Virus record (IMG/VR): IMGVR_UViG_3300050002_000026
Span: 1-38,390 of that record
Length of the DNA stretch: 38,390 bases
DNA from: a virus
Strand: one strand, 5' to 3'
A program made the position numbers and the translations under genes. Below are positions 20,796-29,400 of this stretch, in pieces. Under the pieces are notes generated by a model, which was not told the origin of the DNA, ran no database searches, and saw only the letters and a program-made list of their open reading frames with translations. Each line of letters begins with the position of its first letter. Position 1 is the stretch's first letter.

Positions 20796-22745
20796 TTAAA
20801 ATGCTCCTTGTGTTTCTGATATATTAATAGGAATATTACCTGTTCCTTCTGTACTCTCTACATTACCCCCCGGGTCTCTTATCTGTACATTCAATTGTCC
20901 TTCTTGTTTTGTTTTCATAGTTGTCTCTGCTTGTTGTTGTTCTATACTTGGCAATACTGTATTATCATTAACATCGATTTTACCTGTCAAATTATCTATC
21001 TTTTCTAATCCCATCTTTGCCAGATCACCTAATTTTCCAGGCATATTAGACAATAAGCTTAATAATGTTCTCATTGGAAATAGTAAAAATTTTACTATAC
21101 TTTGTCCTATATCCATAAAAAATGCCTTAAAATCAAAAGCTTTAAACCATGAAACGAGATCATCCCATAGTCCACCAATCCAATTTGTAAAGGTAACCCA
21201 TGTTTTGCTAAACCAAGCTACTATATCATCCCAATAATAAAATATGGCAATGATAGCGGCAATAGCAGCAATAACCAATAATATGGGCCATACAGCCGCG
21301 TTCATAGCAAATGCAAAAGCAGTAGAAGCCGCCGTTCCTATCCATGTCCATGCCGCACCTAAGGCCTGGGCAACTTTATATGCACCCAATGTAACTGTAT
21401 TTTTGGCTATTGATTTGGTAAGTTTTCCGTTTACACCTGCGGAAAATCCAATAGCAGCATTATATAGCCAAGTCCATGCCGTAGTAACTATAAGTATTCC
21501 CTTCATAAGTATAAACAGACCTATCAATGTTGCACCAATCCCTACAAGAGTGCCCATATTGTCAGCAACAAAAAACAAAACATCCCTAACTGTATTTAAG
21601 GTTGTCCCCGCAGTAGATGCCTCAGTAATAATATTTGCAAATGCTATTCTAACAGATTTTAAAGCAGCAGCTATTGTTTGATTCGCTTTATCAAATTCCT
21701 TTTGCAGTGCTATATTATTCTCAAAACCTGTACTAGCATTTAGCATTGCTTCGTCTAATATTTTTACATTACCAGCTAATGGCAGAATACCTTTGCTTAC
21801 AATTTCCCCTTTTAACCCTACGTCTAACAAGGCTTTGGTCATACTACCTCCCGAAGTACCAATTCTATTTAACCCTTTTACAAAAAAGTCAAAAGCCTTG
21901 GTTGGATTATCTTTAAACGCTTTCACAAATTCAGCAGAAGATACCCCAGATACTTTAGCAAACGCTGCTAAATCTTTACCCCCTGAAATAGTCGCTAATT
22001 CTATTTGTCTAAGAGTCTTTCCAATTGCAGAACCTGCGGCCTCTGGTTGTACCCCTAGCGATTTAAAAGCTGCTGATAACCCTAATACTTCTACTGAATT
22101 TAATTTGTATGCTGCGGTACTCCTAGCCACTTCATTTGCTACACCAAGTATTTCACCTTCATTTGCCGCAGAGTCATTCCCTAATTTAACTAATGCACTT
22201 CCAAAACGATCTACTATTCCAACACCTTCACCTGTAATATTTAAAATTCTAGCAATACTTTTAGCCCCTTCTTCACCAACAACTGAACCTTCCGTAGCAC
22301 TTTCCAGCATAGCCATTGTCTTAGAAAACTTAAGAATATTATCACTACCTTTTACACCTAATTGTCCTGCTGTTTGAGCAATCTCTAAAAGTTTTATAGA
22401 TGATACAGTTTTTAATTCTTTGGAGGTTTGAATTACATTGTCAGAAAAAACCTTTAATTCTTTTCCAGATATATCCGTAGTCTTAGACACTGCAATCAAA
22501 CTTTTCTCAAAAGTGACTACATCTTGTGCCGCAGACGTAAATACAGCACCAACACTCAATCCTAACAATAATTGTGAAAGGTTACTAAGTTTTTTAAATT
22601 GACCGGTAATTTTCTTATCTACCCTACTTATAGCAGAAATTTGTGTTTTAGAAAAACCCAAAACGCCCGAAGTCATTTTCTTGACAACGGACGTGAATTT
22701 ATCTACAGCCGTAAAAGTAGTCGGTATTCTTAAACCTGTAGGCAT
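20796..22745 (-). CDS. Tail tape measure protein
   Basis: This 649-residue protein sets tail length; by the usual 0.15 nm per residue rule the tail would be about 95-100 nm. The N-terminal 370 residues include a phage tape measure core of the TP901-like type (KTTDISGKELKVFSDNVIQT, LEIAQTAGQLGVKGSDNILK, FSKTMAMLESATEG). At about 385-430 and 470-505 there are strongly hydrophobic segments (GATLIGLFILMKGILIVTTA; WPILLVIAAIAAIIAIFYYW), typical of the part ejected into the host membrane. It follows the tail chaperone gene and its frameshift extension by one base, the usual order. Confidence 0.9.
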   Translation of the reverse strand: MPTGLRIPTTFTAVDKFTSVVKKMTSGVLGFSKTQISAISRVDKKITGQFKKLSNLSQLLLGLSVGAVFTSAAQDVVTFEKSLIAVSKTTDISGKELKVFSDNVIQTSKELKTVSSIKLLEIAQTAGQLGVKGSDNILKFSKTMAMLESATEGSVVGEEGAKSIARILNITGEGVGIVDRFGSALVKLGNDSAANEGEILGVANEVARSTAAYKLNSVEVLGLSAAFKSLGVQPEAAGSAIGKTLRQIELATISGGKDLAAFAKVSGVSSAEFVKAFKDNPTKAFDFFVKGLNRIGTSGGSMTKALLDVGLKGEIVSKGILPLAGNVKILDEAMLNASTGFENNIALQKEFDKANQTIAAALKSVRIAFANIITEASTAGTTLNTVRDVLFFVADNMGTLVGIGATLIGLFILMKGILIVTTAWTWLYNAAIGFSAGVNGKLTKSIAKNTVTLGAYKVAQALGAAWTWIGTAASTAFAFAMNAAVWPILLVIAAIAAIIAIFYYWDDIVAWFSKTWVTFTNWIGGLWDDLVSWFKAFDFKAFFMDIGQSIVKFLLFPMRTLLSLLSNMPGKLGDLAKMGLEKIDNLTGKIDVNDNTVLPSIEQQQAETTMKTKQEGQLNVQIRDPGGNVESTEGTGNIPINISETQGAF

Positions 22746-22746
22746 G

Positions 22747-23357
22747 TTATTTTTTATTTAATTTATCAAACTCTTTTTTTTGATCTAAACAATCATTATA
22801 CCAATACATTAAACCAAAATGATCTATATCGTCACAATATAAATTATCTAATTCTGTTGGTGTCCATTTATAATACCGGGCTACAGTTTTTAAATGGCCC
22901 GGTTGTATAAATGTCCACCTTACATAAAAACCCGGCAGATTTCTTGTATTACCTTGTAATCATCTTTACTATACTTATCTAAATAAGCCTTTGGTTTATC
23001 GATAATATAAGCAAACATCCGCATTGCAAATAAAATTTGTTGTGCCTGAACATCTAAGCCACGTGATAACCTCTCTTGTACACTAGGCTTAACCCTAGTT
23101 CTAAAACTTAATGTATCGTGATCAATATCCCCTGAATCGGTTTTTATCGGTTCATATAATTTAAAAATTGGGACTTCATCTATTACAAAAAATTGCCCAT
23201 CTTGAATAGCTTCTAAAAGCAATGGATATTCTTGTGCAACTTCTTCTATAGCACCAGGCTTTCTTACATGAGTTTTTATAAACTCGTATAAATCCTGTAA
23301 TGCCGTTTCTTCATTTACTTTTTTCGCTTCCATTTTAATGTTTGTCTCTTTACTCAT
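22747..23357 (-). CDS. Tail assembly chaperone, -1 frameshift extended form
   Basis: A frame that opens at the end of the chaperone gene without its own start codon runs to a stop at 22747. It reads PGFYVRWTFIQPGHLKTVAR, then YYKWTPTELDNLYC and HFGLMYWYNDCLDQKKEFDK. A -1 shift near GGGTTTTTATG (22923-22933) would fuse it to the 145-residue chaperone and give about 203 residues. Lambda G/GT-type and P2 E/E'-type chaperones are made this way, and the extension normally binds the tape measure protein encoded next. A hairpin lies downstream of the shift site at 22875-22903. The frame position, start-lessness and hairpin all fit. Confidence 0.7.
22875..22934 (-). promoter_or_regulatory. Probable -1 frameshift signal
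   Basis: The minus strand reads GGGTTTTTATG at 22923-22933 immediately before the zero-frame stop. About 20 bases later a 7-bp perfect stem ACCGGGC/GCCCGGT (22897-22903 with 22875-22881) follows. The tract allows tRNA re-pairing on T-rich codons. The exact slip site is inferred. Confidence 0.55.
22920..23357 (-). CDS. Tail assembly chaperone, short form
   Basis: The protein has 145 residues, mainly helical (EETALQDLYEFIKTHVRKPG, AIEEVAQEYPLLLEAIQDGQ, QQILFAMRMFAYIIDKPKAY). It lies between the tube and tape measure genes, the chaperone position of contractile-tailed phages. It has no enzymatic motif. It ends at a -1 frameshift-like site, so a longer form is predicted. The start has an A-rich leader 16 bases after the tube gene. 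Confidence 0.7.
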   Translation of the reverse strand: MSKETNIKMEAKKVNEETALQDLYEFIKTHVRKPGAIEEVAQEYPLLLEAIQDGQFFVIDEVPIFKLYEPIKTDSGDIDHDTLSFRTRVKPSVQERLSRGLDVQAQQILFAMRMFAYIIDKPKAYLDKYSKDDYKVIQEICRVFM

Positions 23358-23373
23358 ATTATATATTTAATGA

Positions 23374-23784
23374 TTAACTAATTACTTCTAAACGCCCACC
23401 ACCAGATACTTTTAACGTCAATGTAGCTACATTGAAATCAGACTGAATATCTGCAACAACTGTACCTGTACCTTTTCTAATCGTTCCTGAAATATGTGTA
23501 AATGACCATTCCCCCAGCTGTGGGCTTTCGGCTAATGCTGTTAAATCGCTTTCCGTAGTACCTTCCGTTGTATCAATTGCAATAGGCCCCTCAACAGACC
23601 AACGCATCCTATTAATTTGCTGAATCATAGTACCATCCCCTGTGATTTGGTTGCCATCATCATTGACTCTAAAACCTCCGGTATCTATCGTAAAACTTTC
23701 ATTACTTTTTGGTTGGAACCTAATAGTCCCTAACACTGGGTGAGAGCATACAATCTCTTCTAAATCCCCTCCAACTACTGCCAT
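23374..23784 (-). CDS. Tail tube protein
   Basis: This 136-residue protein has a beta-rich pattern: MAVVGGDLEEIVCSHPVLGT, IRFQPKSNESFTIDTGGFRV, then GPIAIDTTEGTTESDLTALA, SFTHISGTIRKGTGTVVADI and a C-terminal NVATLTLKVSGGGRLEVIS. This fits the tail tube of contractile phages of this type (about 120-140 residues). It sits directly between the sheath and the chaperone genes. The tube hexamers form the channel around which the sheath contracts. Confidence 0.75.
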   Translation of the reverse strand: MAVVGGDLEEIVCSHPVLGTIRFQPKSNESFTIDTGGFRVNDDGNQITGDGTMIQQINRMRWSVEGPIAIDTTEGTTESDLTALAESPQLGEWSFTHISGTIRKGTGTVVADIQSDFNVATLTLKVSGGGRLEVIS

Positions 23785-23805
23785 ATCTATTTATTTTTTA
23801 TTTAA

Positions 23806-25311
23806 TTAAAACCCTACACTTACATCCGTTGAGCCAATTCTATGTAAACCACTTCTTCTATAGTCGAATACTGTTTCAAATCGATTAGGATTGGTTGAAG
23901 ATATTTCTACTCTTAAACTATCCTTACTAAATTGTACATCCTGAATAACCGCATCCAATCCTAATTCATCAAATAAACCAAATATGATTGCTCGCCAATC
24001 TTTAGGTTTAATAGTATTTGGTACTTGTGTAATTTGATCATCTGGTATTAAGGCTTTGTCTCTTACAAAACGTTCTTCTAATAATCTGTATCTAAACGAT
24101 ATATTAAAATCAATATTCAAATTTCGAGAATAACTAAATATTAAAGGCGTTTCCCCTGCCGGATGATATGTGGTTACTAAATCTTGTATTTCGTACCTGC
24201 CATTGTTTAAAATAACCGTAGAAGCACCATTCTTAACCAATACATCACGATTATCATCACCAATATCCCCATTGGTAGGTACAGGCATATCAGGGTACGG
24301 TTGTGCATTTATGTCTGTATGTGGGCTATCTTGATGTTGTCTGGCTACTAATAGTGCTACGTTTGCTGCGGCTTCAAATGAAAATCCCTCTGAATTAGGA
24401 GCAGGACATAGAACATTTGTTACCTGATTTAACCTGGCAGAATTATTTGTAATTGTCAATATAGAAGCCAGACTAGACAACGTTGAACCAAAATAAGCCA
24501 TAAATGGCATAAATATAAGCCCATTATATCTTCCTATAGGATTGTCAACAGCCGGAGTACCATTAAATTGTTCTAACGCATCAAACTGGCTTTCCCCATA
24601 GGGATTAATCACCGACGTATACCAATCACTTCCAAATTGGTTTAGGCTAGCGGCTAAACTAACAACCCCTGACCCTGCGGTTGTACCAGTTTGAGAATAT
24701 GTTAAACCGGCTGATACACTCCCTGTATTGAAAGATACATTCAACTCTTCAGCAGTTTCCCCTTCCCATTTAGATGTGAATGTTATAACCCCCAGAGCAT
24801 TTGAAGCTATTACAGGTGCTCCAATAACCGAGTTTACTGCTGCCACAATTTTACCCGCAATAACTGTTGCAGTATCCCCATTAACAACGGCATAAGTATA
24901 TGTTTGAAAATCTACACTTGTACGTCCATTTATAAGGGCCGTATGTGTAGTATTTGCTGTTGCTGTTCCTGTTATTGTAATTATCCTTGTTGATGGGGTT
25001 GCCGCCTGGTCTGAAATCTGTGGGAATGCAAATGTTCGAATACCACCAATCCCCCCACCATTTGGAGGCCTTAAGATTCTGAACATCTGATGTAAAGGAG
25101 ACCCGAAACCGAACCTTTCCCCCGCTTGCTGGGCAGTTGTTATCTCTACTTTATCAGTGGTTAAACCTGTTTGGTTGGCCGTATTAGCTTCACCAAATAC
25201 CGCTACTAATTGTGGTAAATTTGGGGTTTCGTCTGTAAAAAACCCACGGGACAACGAGTAACCTGTAACACGTGAAACTCTCTCTTGTCCTACTGCATTT
25301 GAAATTGCCAT
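23806..25311 (-). CDS. Contractile tail sheath protein
   Basis: The protein has 501 residues and is the sheath of the contractile tail. The N-terminus TPNLPQLVAVFGEANTANQ marks the sheath start. The middle contains SVINPYGESQFDALEQFNGT and a ANVALLVARQHQDSPHTDIN segment. The C-terminus is the conserved sheath tail: YSRNLNIDFNISFRYRLLEE and DWRAIIFGLFDELGLDAVIQ, ending in HRIGSTDVSVGF. It precedes the tube by 21 bases and follows a head-tail completion gene by 6. It makes the phage a myovirus. Confidence 0.85.
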   Translation of the reverse strand: MAISNAVGQERVSRVTGYSLSRGFFTDETPNLPQLVAVFGEANTANQTGLTTDKVEITTAQQAGERFGFGSPLHQMFRILRPPNGGGIGGIRTFAFPQISDQAATPSTRIITITGTATANTTHTALINGRTSVDFQTYTYAVVNGDTATVIAGKIVAAVNSVIGAPVIASNALGVITFTSKWEGETAEELNVSFNTGSVSAGLTYSQTGTTAGSGVVSLAASLNQFGSDWYTSVINPYGESQFDALEQFNGTPAVDNPIGRYNGLIFMPFMAYFGSTLSSLASILTITNNSARLNQVTNVLCPAPNSEGFSFEAAANVALLVARQHQDSPHTDINAQPYPDMPVPTNGDIGDDNRDVLVKNGASTVILNNGRYEIQDLVTTYHPAGETPLIFSYSRNLNIDFNISFRYRLLEERFVRDKALIPDDQITQVPNTIKPKDWRAIIFGLFDELGLDAVIQDVQFSKDSLRVEISSTNPNRFETVFDYRRSGLHRIGSTDVSVGF

Positions 25312-25317
25312 TTTTTT

Positions 25318-25920
25318 TTAATTTTCTAATTCTAAATTATAATTTCTATTTGAGCCCTCTAATTGAATCCTTGTTGAGGTTCCTTGTAAAGGGATTGGTA
25401 ACCAAAGATCTTGATTCTCGTTATATCTTATGTCAACCGTTAACCTCCCCATTCTCCCATATGCCGCGTCTTGTTGACCATAAGTATCTTCAAATTGCAT
25501 GTTAGTAACAGTTATCGTATTAATCACACCCCTTCCAAATCCCAATCTTTGATGCTTAGTCGTTTGCAAAATATACCTAGACATTCCCAGATAACGCTGA
25601 AGCTTAGATCTGGACGATTCATCACCGGTAATCAGCTCACTTTCAGATGCAGTAACATAACAATCAATATAAAATGTAGCTTTTCCAATTGCATCCTTTT
25701 CAGTAGTATCAGAAAAATCAATAGTATTGACTGAAACATTAATTCTTACATCCTCGGACTTGTCATATAAACGCATAAGCTCTACAGTAACCTCAACTGA
25801 ATCAGTTAACGATTGTAATGTTATCTGATTTTGTATTTCATCATTAAGGATAGTACCTATATTTCGGGTAATTCTTTCAAAATTTTGTTCCTGTATTATC
25901 TCTTCAATTATTGCTGCCAT
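25318..25920 (-). CDS. Tail completion/terminator-like protein
   Basis: The protein has 200 residues from the ATG at 25920 (MAAIIEEIIQ), chosen because it starts 2 bases after the preceding stop; 25950 would overlap it. Features are a helical start (FERITRNIGTILNDEIQNQI), beta-rich segments (SVEVTVELMRLYDKSEDVRI, FYIDCYVTASESEL) and GRGVINTITVTNMQFEDTYG. Its size and order before the sheath fit the tail terminator or Mu gp37-like protein that closes the neck end of the tail. No specific family motif is certain. Confidence 0.5.
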   Translation of the reverse strand: MAAIIEEIIQEQNFERITRNIGTILNDEIQNQITLQSLTDSVEVTVELMRLYDKSEDVRINVSVNTIDFSDTTEKDAIGKATFYIDCYVTASESELITGDESSRSKLQRYLGMSRYILQTTKHQRLGFGRGVINTITVTNMQFEDTYGQQDAAYGRMGRLTVDIRYNENQDLWLPIPLQGTSTRIQLEGSNRNYNLELEN

Positions 25921-25922
25921 CT

Positions 25923-26303
25923 TTATGCGGTAAAATCTCCCAAAATACAAACTATTAACCCAAATGTTTCATCAGGATAATTTTCCCTAACGATATAGTT
26001 TCTAACTGTACCTGTTGAATCTTGAAAGGAAACACGGTGGTTAATTAAACTAACCTCATTTCTATTATTTCTAACAGCATAATTTTGTGCTTCCAATAAA
26101 TCTTCATCGATACAAATATGAACGTTTTTAGAGTTTATAGAGTTTCCTTCGGTATCGTAAGTAATCCAATGTTTAGTCCCATAACCAGTGGTCTGAATAG
26201 TTAAGGAATTATCGGGCAAAGACAAGGAAAGGTCTACTTCGAACCCTCCCCTTGTTACATGCCTCTTAACATCCCTTTTCGCTAAATCTAATATCCTTCC
26301 CAT
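25923..26303 (-). CDS. Head-tail joining protein candidate
   Basis: The protein has 126 residues, mostly beta-rich (GGFEVDLSLSLPDNSLTIQT, IVRENYPDETFGLIVCILG), with a short basic N-terminus MGRILDLAKRDVKRHVTRGG. It lies between the capsid group and the tail completion gene and has the length of head-closure or head-tail joining proteins. The assignment is from position and length rather than a recognised domain. Confidence 0.45.
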   Translation of the reverse strand: MGRILDLAKRDVKRHVTRGGFEVDLSLSLPDNSLTIQTTGYGTKHWITYDTEGNSINSKNVHICIDEDLLEAQNYAVRNNRNEVSLINHRVSFQDSTGTVRNYIVRENYPDETFGLIVCILGDFTA

Positions 26304-26321
26304 TACTACCTGTTATTTGTT

Positions 26322-26543
26322 TTATTTTACTGGCGGTCTACCAGGACTTTTTTTCTCTTTATTTTCATCAGCACTATTTTCTTGGAAAGGTTCAATAAAA
26401 CCAGCATCAAGAAGCAATTTCGCTTCACTGGTTAATTCACTTTCTTTAATTGTTTCACCAGCCAGAGCTACTCTCTTATTAAATGCGGTCATAGCTATCA
26501 CCTTTACCGTAAATACCCTTTCTTCTGTTTTTTTCTTTGCCAT
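26322..26543 (-). CDS. Small head-associated protein
   Basis: The protein has 73 residues: MAKKKTEERVFTVKVIAMTA, then FNKRVALAGETIKESELTSE, AKLLLDAGFIEPFQE, and a charged tail KEKKSPGRPPVK. The middle (GETIKESEL...LLDAGFIEP) is the short motif found in small head or neck proteins placed after the capsid gene in many phages. The exact role is unknown. It follows the major capsid gene by 17 bases in the direction of transcription. Confidence 0.5.
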   Translation of the reverse strand: MAKKKTEERVFTVKVIAMTAFNKRVALAGETIKESELTSEAKLLLDAGFIEPFQENSADENKEKKSPGRPPVK

Positions 26544-26560
26544 TTTTTTAAAGTTTTAAA

Positions 26561-27634
26561 TTAAGCTAATACCTGGGCTGTCCAAATTCTGTCAATAGAT
26601 ACCGGGATAGCCAAAGGGGCAGATGCTATTTCAAACATATGCGCTTTTTGTCTTGGCAAGATATAATTGTTTACATAGAAATCTGATTCAACCATTGAAA
26701 TAAATTCTGGATATTCAGCATTGTTTCTATCCCTTACAATCGCAGGGACACTTGCATAACCTGTCTTAGCTTCAAAATCTTCTGCAACCATAATAACCTT
26801 ATTATCATCTATATAAGAAGTTTTAACACCTGCATCCGTTTCAAAGAAATCTGAATATGTCCAAATCATTACATTGAAATCATAAACAGCGATCATACCT
26901 TGAAACGCCATACCCTCACGGCGCATTTCCGGCATATCTATCTCAACTCTTCTAATTCGTCTATTATCTGCCTGGTTAGTAACTTGTTGATTATTCATAA
27001 ATGCTCTAAATGCATCACGTCCCATAATACAGGTAACAGTAGTCCCCATTGACAATCCTTGCTCTCTTAAAAACTGTGCGCCTGTTTCCAGATCTGTTAA
27101 CGGCACACCTGTTGAGACATCCCATCTGGCAGGGGCCCCATTCACAACCAGAGAGTCTGCTTGCCGTCTATAACTAATATTATCGTTATTGTTAAGTGTA
27201 ACAATCCCAGTTTGAAGAACTTGTGCGCGTTGTCTCTCTATAGAGCGCATAATCTTGTACTTCAATTTTTCTAATTTTGCATTTGCACTGTTGATCATGT
27301 TTAATGAATCTATTTCAGAAGGATTGGTATTCCTTCCAAAAGTTACATTATAACGATCTAAATCCACAAAATTGAATCCTTCCTGATAGTAAGGAGGGGT
27401 ATATAACTTCTCATTATATCTGTCAAATGTATTTAGATTTGCATCTGTACCGCGGACAATATCCGCAGCAATTAATTGTCGTCCTCTTCTCACTTCAACC
27501 CCTAACATTTTTTCAGGGCTTGTTTCGTCTGTGAATAAAGCACCTAGCCCCATTTTAGGAGTTTGTATATCTTCAAACGTTGCGATAATCCTTTTTGTAA
27601 TCGCTTCTTTATGCTGATTTAACGTAATTGCCAT
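26561..27634 (-). CDS. Major capsid protein (lambda gpE family)
   Basis: The protein has 357 residues. It matches phage major capsid protein E: a LGVEVRRGRQLIAADIVRGT segment near 45, FDRYNEKLYTPPYYQEGFNF near 68, EKLKYKIMRSIERQRAQVLQ near 122, and a C-terminal KVIMVAEDFEAKTGYASVP and FYVNNYILPRQKAHMFEIAS. The length (lambda gpE 341) agrees. It is preceded by the D-like decoration and S49 protease genes, the lambda-type head order. The product forms the HK97-fold shell. Confidence 0.87.
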   Translation of the reverse strand: MAITLNQHKEAITKRIIATFEDIQTPKMGLGALFTDETSPEKMLGVEVRRGRQLIAADIVRGTDANLNTFDRYNEKLYTPPYYQEGFNFVDLDRYNVTFGRNTNPSEIDSLNMINSANAKLEKLKYKIMRSIERQRAQVLQTGIVTLNNNDNISYRRQADSLVVNGAPARWDVSTGVPLTDLETGAQFLREQGLSMGTTVTCIMGRDAFRAFMNNQQVTNQADNRRIRRVEIDMPEMRREGMAFQGMIAVYDFNVMIWTYSDFFETDAGVKTSYIDDNKVIMVAEDFEAKTGYASVPAIVRDRNNAEYPEFISMVESDFYVNNYILPRQKAHMFEIASAPLAIPVSIDRIWTAQVLA

Positions 27635-27639
27635 TTTTT

Positions 27640-28077
27640 TTAATTATCGTATTTAAAGTTTTCTATTGTTGCTTCTAAGTCAAATCCAAGGCTGTTTAAT
27701 ACATCCCTTAGAAATCTACTACCAACTGTTGTTCCCAGAGTTATAGTATCAGGTAGTTCTAATTTAGTTTCGTCTATCTTACCTTTATGGCAATAAGGAA
27801 TACTCAGTGTAGCTGCATCAGCTAATGTAATATCTTCCAAGGTTGCTACAATGCCTATTACATCCGCTAAATTTGCTGCTGTAGCTGGTATTATTTGTCC
27901 ATTGGCCACGTTTCGTACAACTAAACTATACGGTTGCAATATAAGTTCGCCTCCTGTATTGTTAGCAAATGTGGCATCTGTATATGCATTATCTCCTATA
28001 AATACCCTGTTATGCTGAATATCGAGGGTACTTGTACTTCTGTTATTGCCTCTTTGAGAGACCTCTACTTTTGCCAT
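27640..28077 (-). CDS. Head decoration protein (lambda gpD-like)
   Basis: The protein has 145 residues: NNTGGELILQPYSLVVRNVA, then TAANLADVIGIVATLEDITL and LELPDTITLGTTVGSRFLRD. This corresponds to the HDPD/gpD-like head decoration fold, in which trimers cap the capsid three-fold sites. It lies between the protease and capsid genes, as in lambda. It starts one base after the protease stop. Confidence 0.75.
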   Translation of the reverse strand: MAKVEVSQRGNNRSTSTLDIQHNRVFIGDNAYTDATFANNTGGELILQPYSLVVRNVANGQIIPATAANLADVIGIVATLEDITLADAATLSIPYCHKGKIDETKLELPDTITLGTTVGSRFLRDVLNSLGFDLEATIENFKYDN

Positions 28078-28078
28078 T

Positions 28079-28417
28079 CTAATTTACTTTTTTAAGGTTT
28101 AATTTTTGATCAATATTTGTGTAGAAATTATCCACTTCAGATTTGTCTTTCTCTCCTGATTCAGGCGTTTGAAGATCAGGATGTGAATTTTCTTTCAGCT
28201 TCACCAAAGTATTATTAGAAGCTTGTTTAACCAATAATTCTTGTGTTTCCGTCATGGTTATTGCTTTACCTGATTTAATCCCCTCGATAACGCTTGTAGA
28301 ATCAGCATCTAAATGAGCCAACCATGCACCACATCGATCTTTTTCAGAACTTACCCCTGCATTAAAAATGCTATTGTAAACTTCTGGGTGTTCTTGTTTT
28401 AATTTTTCATTATTCAT
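28079..28417 (-). CDS. Nested capsid scaffold protein (lambda Nu3-like)
   Basis: In-frame internal ATG at 28417, after AAAAGAA, would give 112 residues: MNNEKLKQEHPEVYNSIFNA, then CGAWLAHLDADSTSVIEGIK and a charged tail PESGEKDKSEVDNFYTNIDQ. Lambda and relatives make the scaffold as a C-terminal product of the protease gene. The helical and charged composition fits a scaffold. The separate product is inferred from the family and the leader. Confidence 0.5.
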   Translation of the reverse strand: MNNEKLKQEHPEVYNSIFNAGVSSEKDRCGAWLAHLDADSTSVIEGIKSGKAITMTETQELLVKQASNNTLVKLKENSHPDLQTPESGEKDKSEVDNFYTNIDQKLNLKKVN

Positions 28418-29329
28418 TTCTTTTGATTTATTATTTGTTACTTTAAAATTTACATTTACCGGTTGTTGACTTATTAAATTTTCAACGACTTGATCAAAAC
28501 TACTTATAGTGTCGATAAAAGTTCCTATAGCATCCTTAGAAAACAGGTCTCTACCATCATCAAATCCAGTACCTGCTAACATAGGTCTATTTGATTCGAT
28601 CATCCTTAAGAAATTTTCATTTACAGGGTCTAATATTTCATCTATTAAAGGTTTAAAATTGTCATTATTTAATGCTTCTTCAAAAGCTTTATTTTTTTGA
28701 GTACTTTTTGTAGCATAAAACCTAATAATTTTTAGATTAGAATTATCTTTTTCCCCAGTATTAGCTTCTCTACCCGCAAACTGAATCATAGTACCACAAG
28801 AACCTACACCGTTCATTTCTGATTCACTATTAATAGAACTACAAGCTGATATAATACCATAAGCTGCGCTGAATGCATCTCCCCCTTTTTTGATAGTGGC
28901 GTTTACAGGAGTATCTACTTTAATTTGATTTATAGTATCAACCATTGTTTCTACAGCCGCAGAAGAACCACCTCCTGAATCAACACGAATTAGGAATGAT
29001 TTAATCCTGTTATCTTGATTCATTAACAACATAGTTTGGCTTAATTCTTCCATTCCTATAGAGGACACACCCCCTGCCAGAGTTATAGGCCCGTTAAGGT
29101 TAACTAATCCAATACCATTAAAATCCTCTGATATATCCTTTAATTGCTCTGGGTTTGTAATTAAAATAGTATTACCTTTTGCATCTATTAATCCGGGAGT
29201 ATTATACCTTACCTCTGGCATTTCCAGAGAATTAAAATTCTGTAAGACTCCTAACATGCCAGGTAAGCTCTTAGCATCCATAAACCATGGCTGCATATTA
29301 TAAATTTCTTTTGTCAAGGCATAATTCAT
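28079..29329 (-). CDS. S49 capsid maturation protease (lambda gpC-like)
   Basis: The protein has 416 residues. The S49/SppA core covers about 70-240. IRVDSGGGSSAAVETMVDTI near 114 gives the oxyanion region, DAFSAAYGIISAC gives the nucleophile Ser154, and FYATKSTQKNK gives the base Lys208. The C-terminal third (about 300-416) is a scaffold-like helical tail, also encoded by a nested start (see the 28079-28417 entry). It cuts the scaffold and itself during head maturation. A promoter lies at 29354-29361. Confidence 0.85.
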   Translation of the reverse strand: MNYALTKEIYNMQPWFMDAKSLPGMLGVLQNFNSLEMPEVRYNTPGLIDAKGNTILITNPEQLKDISEDFNGIGLVNLNGPITLAGGVSSIGMEELSQTMLLMNQDNRIKSFLIRVDSGGGSSAAVETMVDTINQIKVDTPVNATIKKGGDAFSAAYGIISACSSINSESEMNGVGSCGTMIQFAGREANTGEKDNSNLKIIRFYATKSTQKNKAFEEALNNDNFKPLIDEILDPVNENFLRMIESNRPMLAGTGFDDGRDLFSKDAIGTFIDTISSFDQVVENLISQQPVNVNFKVTNNKSKEMNNEKLKQEHPEVYNSIFNAGVSSEKDRCGAWLAHLDADSTSVIEGIKSGKAITMTETQELLVKQASNNTLVKLKENSHPDLQTPESGEKDKSEVDNFYTNIDQKLNLKKVN

Positions 29330-29350
29330 ACAAATTTTATTTTATATTTC

Positions 29351-29400
29351 ATACAAATATAGATAAATATTATATATCAATTATTTATCTATATTTGTAT
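29351..29400. promoter_or_regulatory. Palindromic promoter of the head protease operon
   Basis: The arms 29351-29368 and 29383-29400 are an 18-bp perfect inverted repeat. On the minus strand TATATTTG (29354-29361) matches the -7 box, 25 bases before the protease start codon. The other arm carries the same box on the plus strand (29390-29397). The palindrome may be a regulator site or a transcript hairpin; it overlaps the stop codon of the upstream gene. Confidence 0.5.
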
